This document shows, piece after piece, positions 5,478-6,647 of a stretch of DNA of 6,647 bases. Under the pieces are notes generated by a model. The model did no database searches and was not told where the DNA came from. It saw nothing but the letters and a program-made list of their open reading frames with translations. The position numbers and the translations under genes are program-made. The stretch is taken from assembly GCA_021796135.1 (NCBI GenBank), contig JAJYOQ010000231.1:1-6647 (forward strand), in the 5' to 3' direction. Positions within the stretch are counted from its first letter, which is position 1. Every line of letters starts with the position of its first letter. This DNA comes from Bacteroidota bacterium (lineage in GTDB: Bacteria; Bacteroidota; Ignavibacteria; Ignavibacteriales; Ignavibacteriaceae).

Positions 5478-6493
5478 TTGGAAAAGGACTTTTAATTACA
5501 ATTCTTGGATTAGGTATAATCCTAGCATTATTAGAAATCAATATACATGCAAATACATCCAGAAGTTTAAGCACTACTATAGATTATTATAGTGAAATGG
5601 AGGCGAGACTTATTGCAAATTCAGGTGTTGAAATATATTTAGAAAAGATGCGTGATAATAAGAGCATGTCCGGAGGGTATTTTACAAATAATCCTCTCAT
5701 GGGAGGAAGTTATAGTATTTCAATCACGGGACCTGATTCTATGCTTCAAATTAGATCTATCGGGACATATAATGGCATAACTCATACAAGTTTGGTTGCA
5801 GCTAAAAGAGCAAGCGTAACTCTGCCATCCGTAAGTTCTTCAATGTATATTTCAGACAATAACCTTAATATCAATTTAGGCGGAAATATTAATATTAGCG
5901 GTATTGATCATAACATGGATGGAACTCTTGGAACTGGTTCTTCTCTGCCCGGCATTACTGTAAGTAATCCATCTGATAGTGCTAATATTGTTAATAATAT
6001 ATCACCTAAAATAACTAATGCGATAACAGGTTCAGGTAATTCTCCTAGTGTTGCGACAAGTCAAAATTCAACAAATTGGAATCAGATCACGCAAAATATT
6101 GTTTCTGCTGCCGATTATACATTAGCAGCCGGAACTTATTCGACAGGAACAGTACTTGGAACCGCTGCGGCTCCTAAAATTACTTATGTAAACGGCGATG
6201 TTAATTTTGGGGGAACAGCTACAGGATACGGAATAATGGTAGTAAACGGAGATATTACTATAAGCGGACAATTTACCTTTTATGGAATTCTTCTTGTTTA
6301 TGGACAGTCGCAAATAGAAGCCCAGGCGACAGGGCAAGCAACTGTATATGGTTCCACAATGTTTGTCGGACAAAGTGTAAATTTTAGAGCAGCATCCGGA
6401 AATGCTTCTTTTTTATATAGCAAACAGGCAATTAGTAACGCACAGACAAATCTAAAGTCTTCTCAATTTCAAATATTGAACTGGTGGGAATAA
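5474..6493 (+). CDS. C+: PilX-like membrane-anchored protein with beta-solenoid-like C-terminal region
   Basis: A 339-residue protein, last gene of the right cassette. Residues 4-22 form the anchoring helix. Residues 42-59, with IANSGVEIYLEKM, resemble the N-terminal helix of PilX/GspK proteins and match ARSGIDIAIKNL in C-. A compact region follows to about 115, then a low-complexity Ser/Asn/Thr stretch to about 210. A glycine-rich region of short beta units runs about 215-315: YVNGDVNFGG, TGYGIMVVNGDITISG, FYGILLVYG, TVYGSTMFVG, VNFRAASGN. The first of these aligns directly with YVNGDLNLSG, GYGMFIVKGNILVNG of C-. The protein ends ILNWWE, like MSYLE in C-. Compared with C- it lacks the acidic Ser-rich insert and has fewer NGN units. 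The ATG overlaps the B+ stop as ATGA. It is probably the largest exposed part of the complex; adhesin, scaffold or polymer roles are all possible. Confidence 0.8.
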   Translation: MIGKGLLITILGLGIILALLEINIHANTSRSLSTTIDYYSEMEARLIANSGVEIYLEKMRDNKSMSGGYFTNNPLMGGSYSISITGPDSMLQIRSIGTYNGITHTSLVAAKRASVTLPSVSSSMYISDNNLNINLGGNINISGIDHNMDGTLGTGSSLPGITVSNPSDSANIVNNISPKITNAITGSGNSPSVATSQNSTNWNQITQNIVSAADYTLAAGTYSTGTVLGTAAAPKITYVNGDVNFGGTATGYGIMVVNGDITISGQFTFYGILLVYGQSQIEAQATGQATVYGSTMFVGQSVNFRAASGNASFLYSKQAISNAQTNLKSSQFQILNWWE

Positions 6494-6514
6494 AATATAA
6501 GTATTCTTATATTT
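6493..6514 (+). terminator. AT-rich hairpin just after C+, possible weak terminator
   Basis: A perfect nine-pair stem (AAATATAAG, TATT loop, CTTATATTT) begins at the last base of the C+ stop codon. It contains a single G-C pair and no U run follows, so it is not a strong intrinsic terminator. It may protect the 3' end of the cassette mRNA. The 133 bases that follow show no gene I can support. Confidence 0.3.
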
Positions 6515-6647
6515 AAAAGATAAAAACTACACCGGTAATAATTACCTCCATTAAGTAACTAATATTACTGATTTATAAATAAATCATTGAAAATGCTGCA
6601 AAACTATGTTGGTACGAATTTTACATATAATAAATATGGCAATAAAA

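Noticed and set aside
6122..6373. Minus-strand frame inside C+
   Set aside because: Antisense shadow; the Ser/Cys-rich translation is what the reverse of the Gly/Thr-rich codons would give.
6593..6647. Start of a downstream gene: ATG at 6593 (18 codons open to the edge) or ATG at 6636
   Set aside because: Neither has a ribosome site, the two are in different frames, and too little sequence remains to judge coding.

Overview
The window is AT-rich and carries only bacterial features. The best clue to the lineage is the truncated gene at the left edge. It looks like the C-terminal half of a DUF5686-type outer-membrane protein, a family typical of the Bacteroidota. Together with the low GC, a lone RRM-type RNA-binding protein and mostly weak Shine-Dalgarno sites, this suggests Bacteroidota in the broad sense. 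An Ignavibacteria/Chlorobi-side lineage is my best guess, but it is an inference.

Layout. Positions 1-1427 (+) hold the 3' part of the DUF5686-like gene. A factor-independent terminator at 1437-1452 follows, and its T-rich side shows that it serves the minus strand. Positions 1733-1482 (-) encode a small single-RRM protein starting at GTG, with a hairpin in its leader. The rest of the window, 1836-6493, is one unit made of two three-gene cassettes pointing away from each other. The left one reads leftward (A- 4083-3601, B- 3586-3059, C- 3029-1836). The right one reads rightward (A+ 4444-4929, B+ 4929-5477, C+ 5474-6493). They are separated by a 360-bp AT-rich divergent control region.

Each gene in one cassette has a partner in the other, in the same order and with shared motifs: A- with A+, B- with B+, C- with C+. 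A proteins resemble PilV/MshD-type minor pilins, B proteins PilW-like ones, and C proteins PilX-like ones with a long C-terminal glycine/asparagine-rich beta-solenoid-like region. The order A-B-C matches the minor-pilin order V-W-X (and pseudopilin order I-J-K) of type IV pilus and type II secretion systems. All six start with a hydrophobic helix after only two to nine residues, but none has a textbook prepilin leader with Glu at +5. No assembly ATPase, prepilin peptidase, platform protein or secretin is encoded here.

Inferred working model: each cassette makes a set of three interacting membrane-anchored, extracytoplasmic proteins, perhaps a minor-pilin or pseudopilin tip complex, with the C protein as the large exposed part. 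Two diverged versions placed head to head could be co-regulated or used alternatively. The function is not known from sequence alone.
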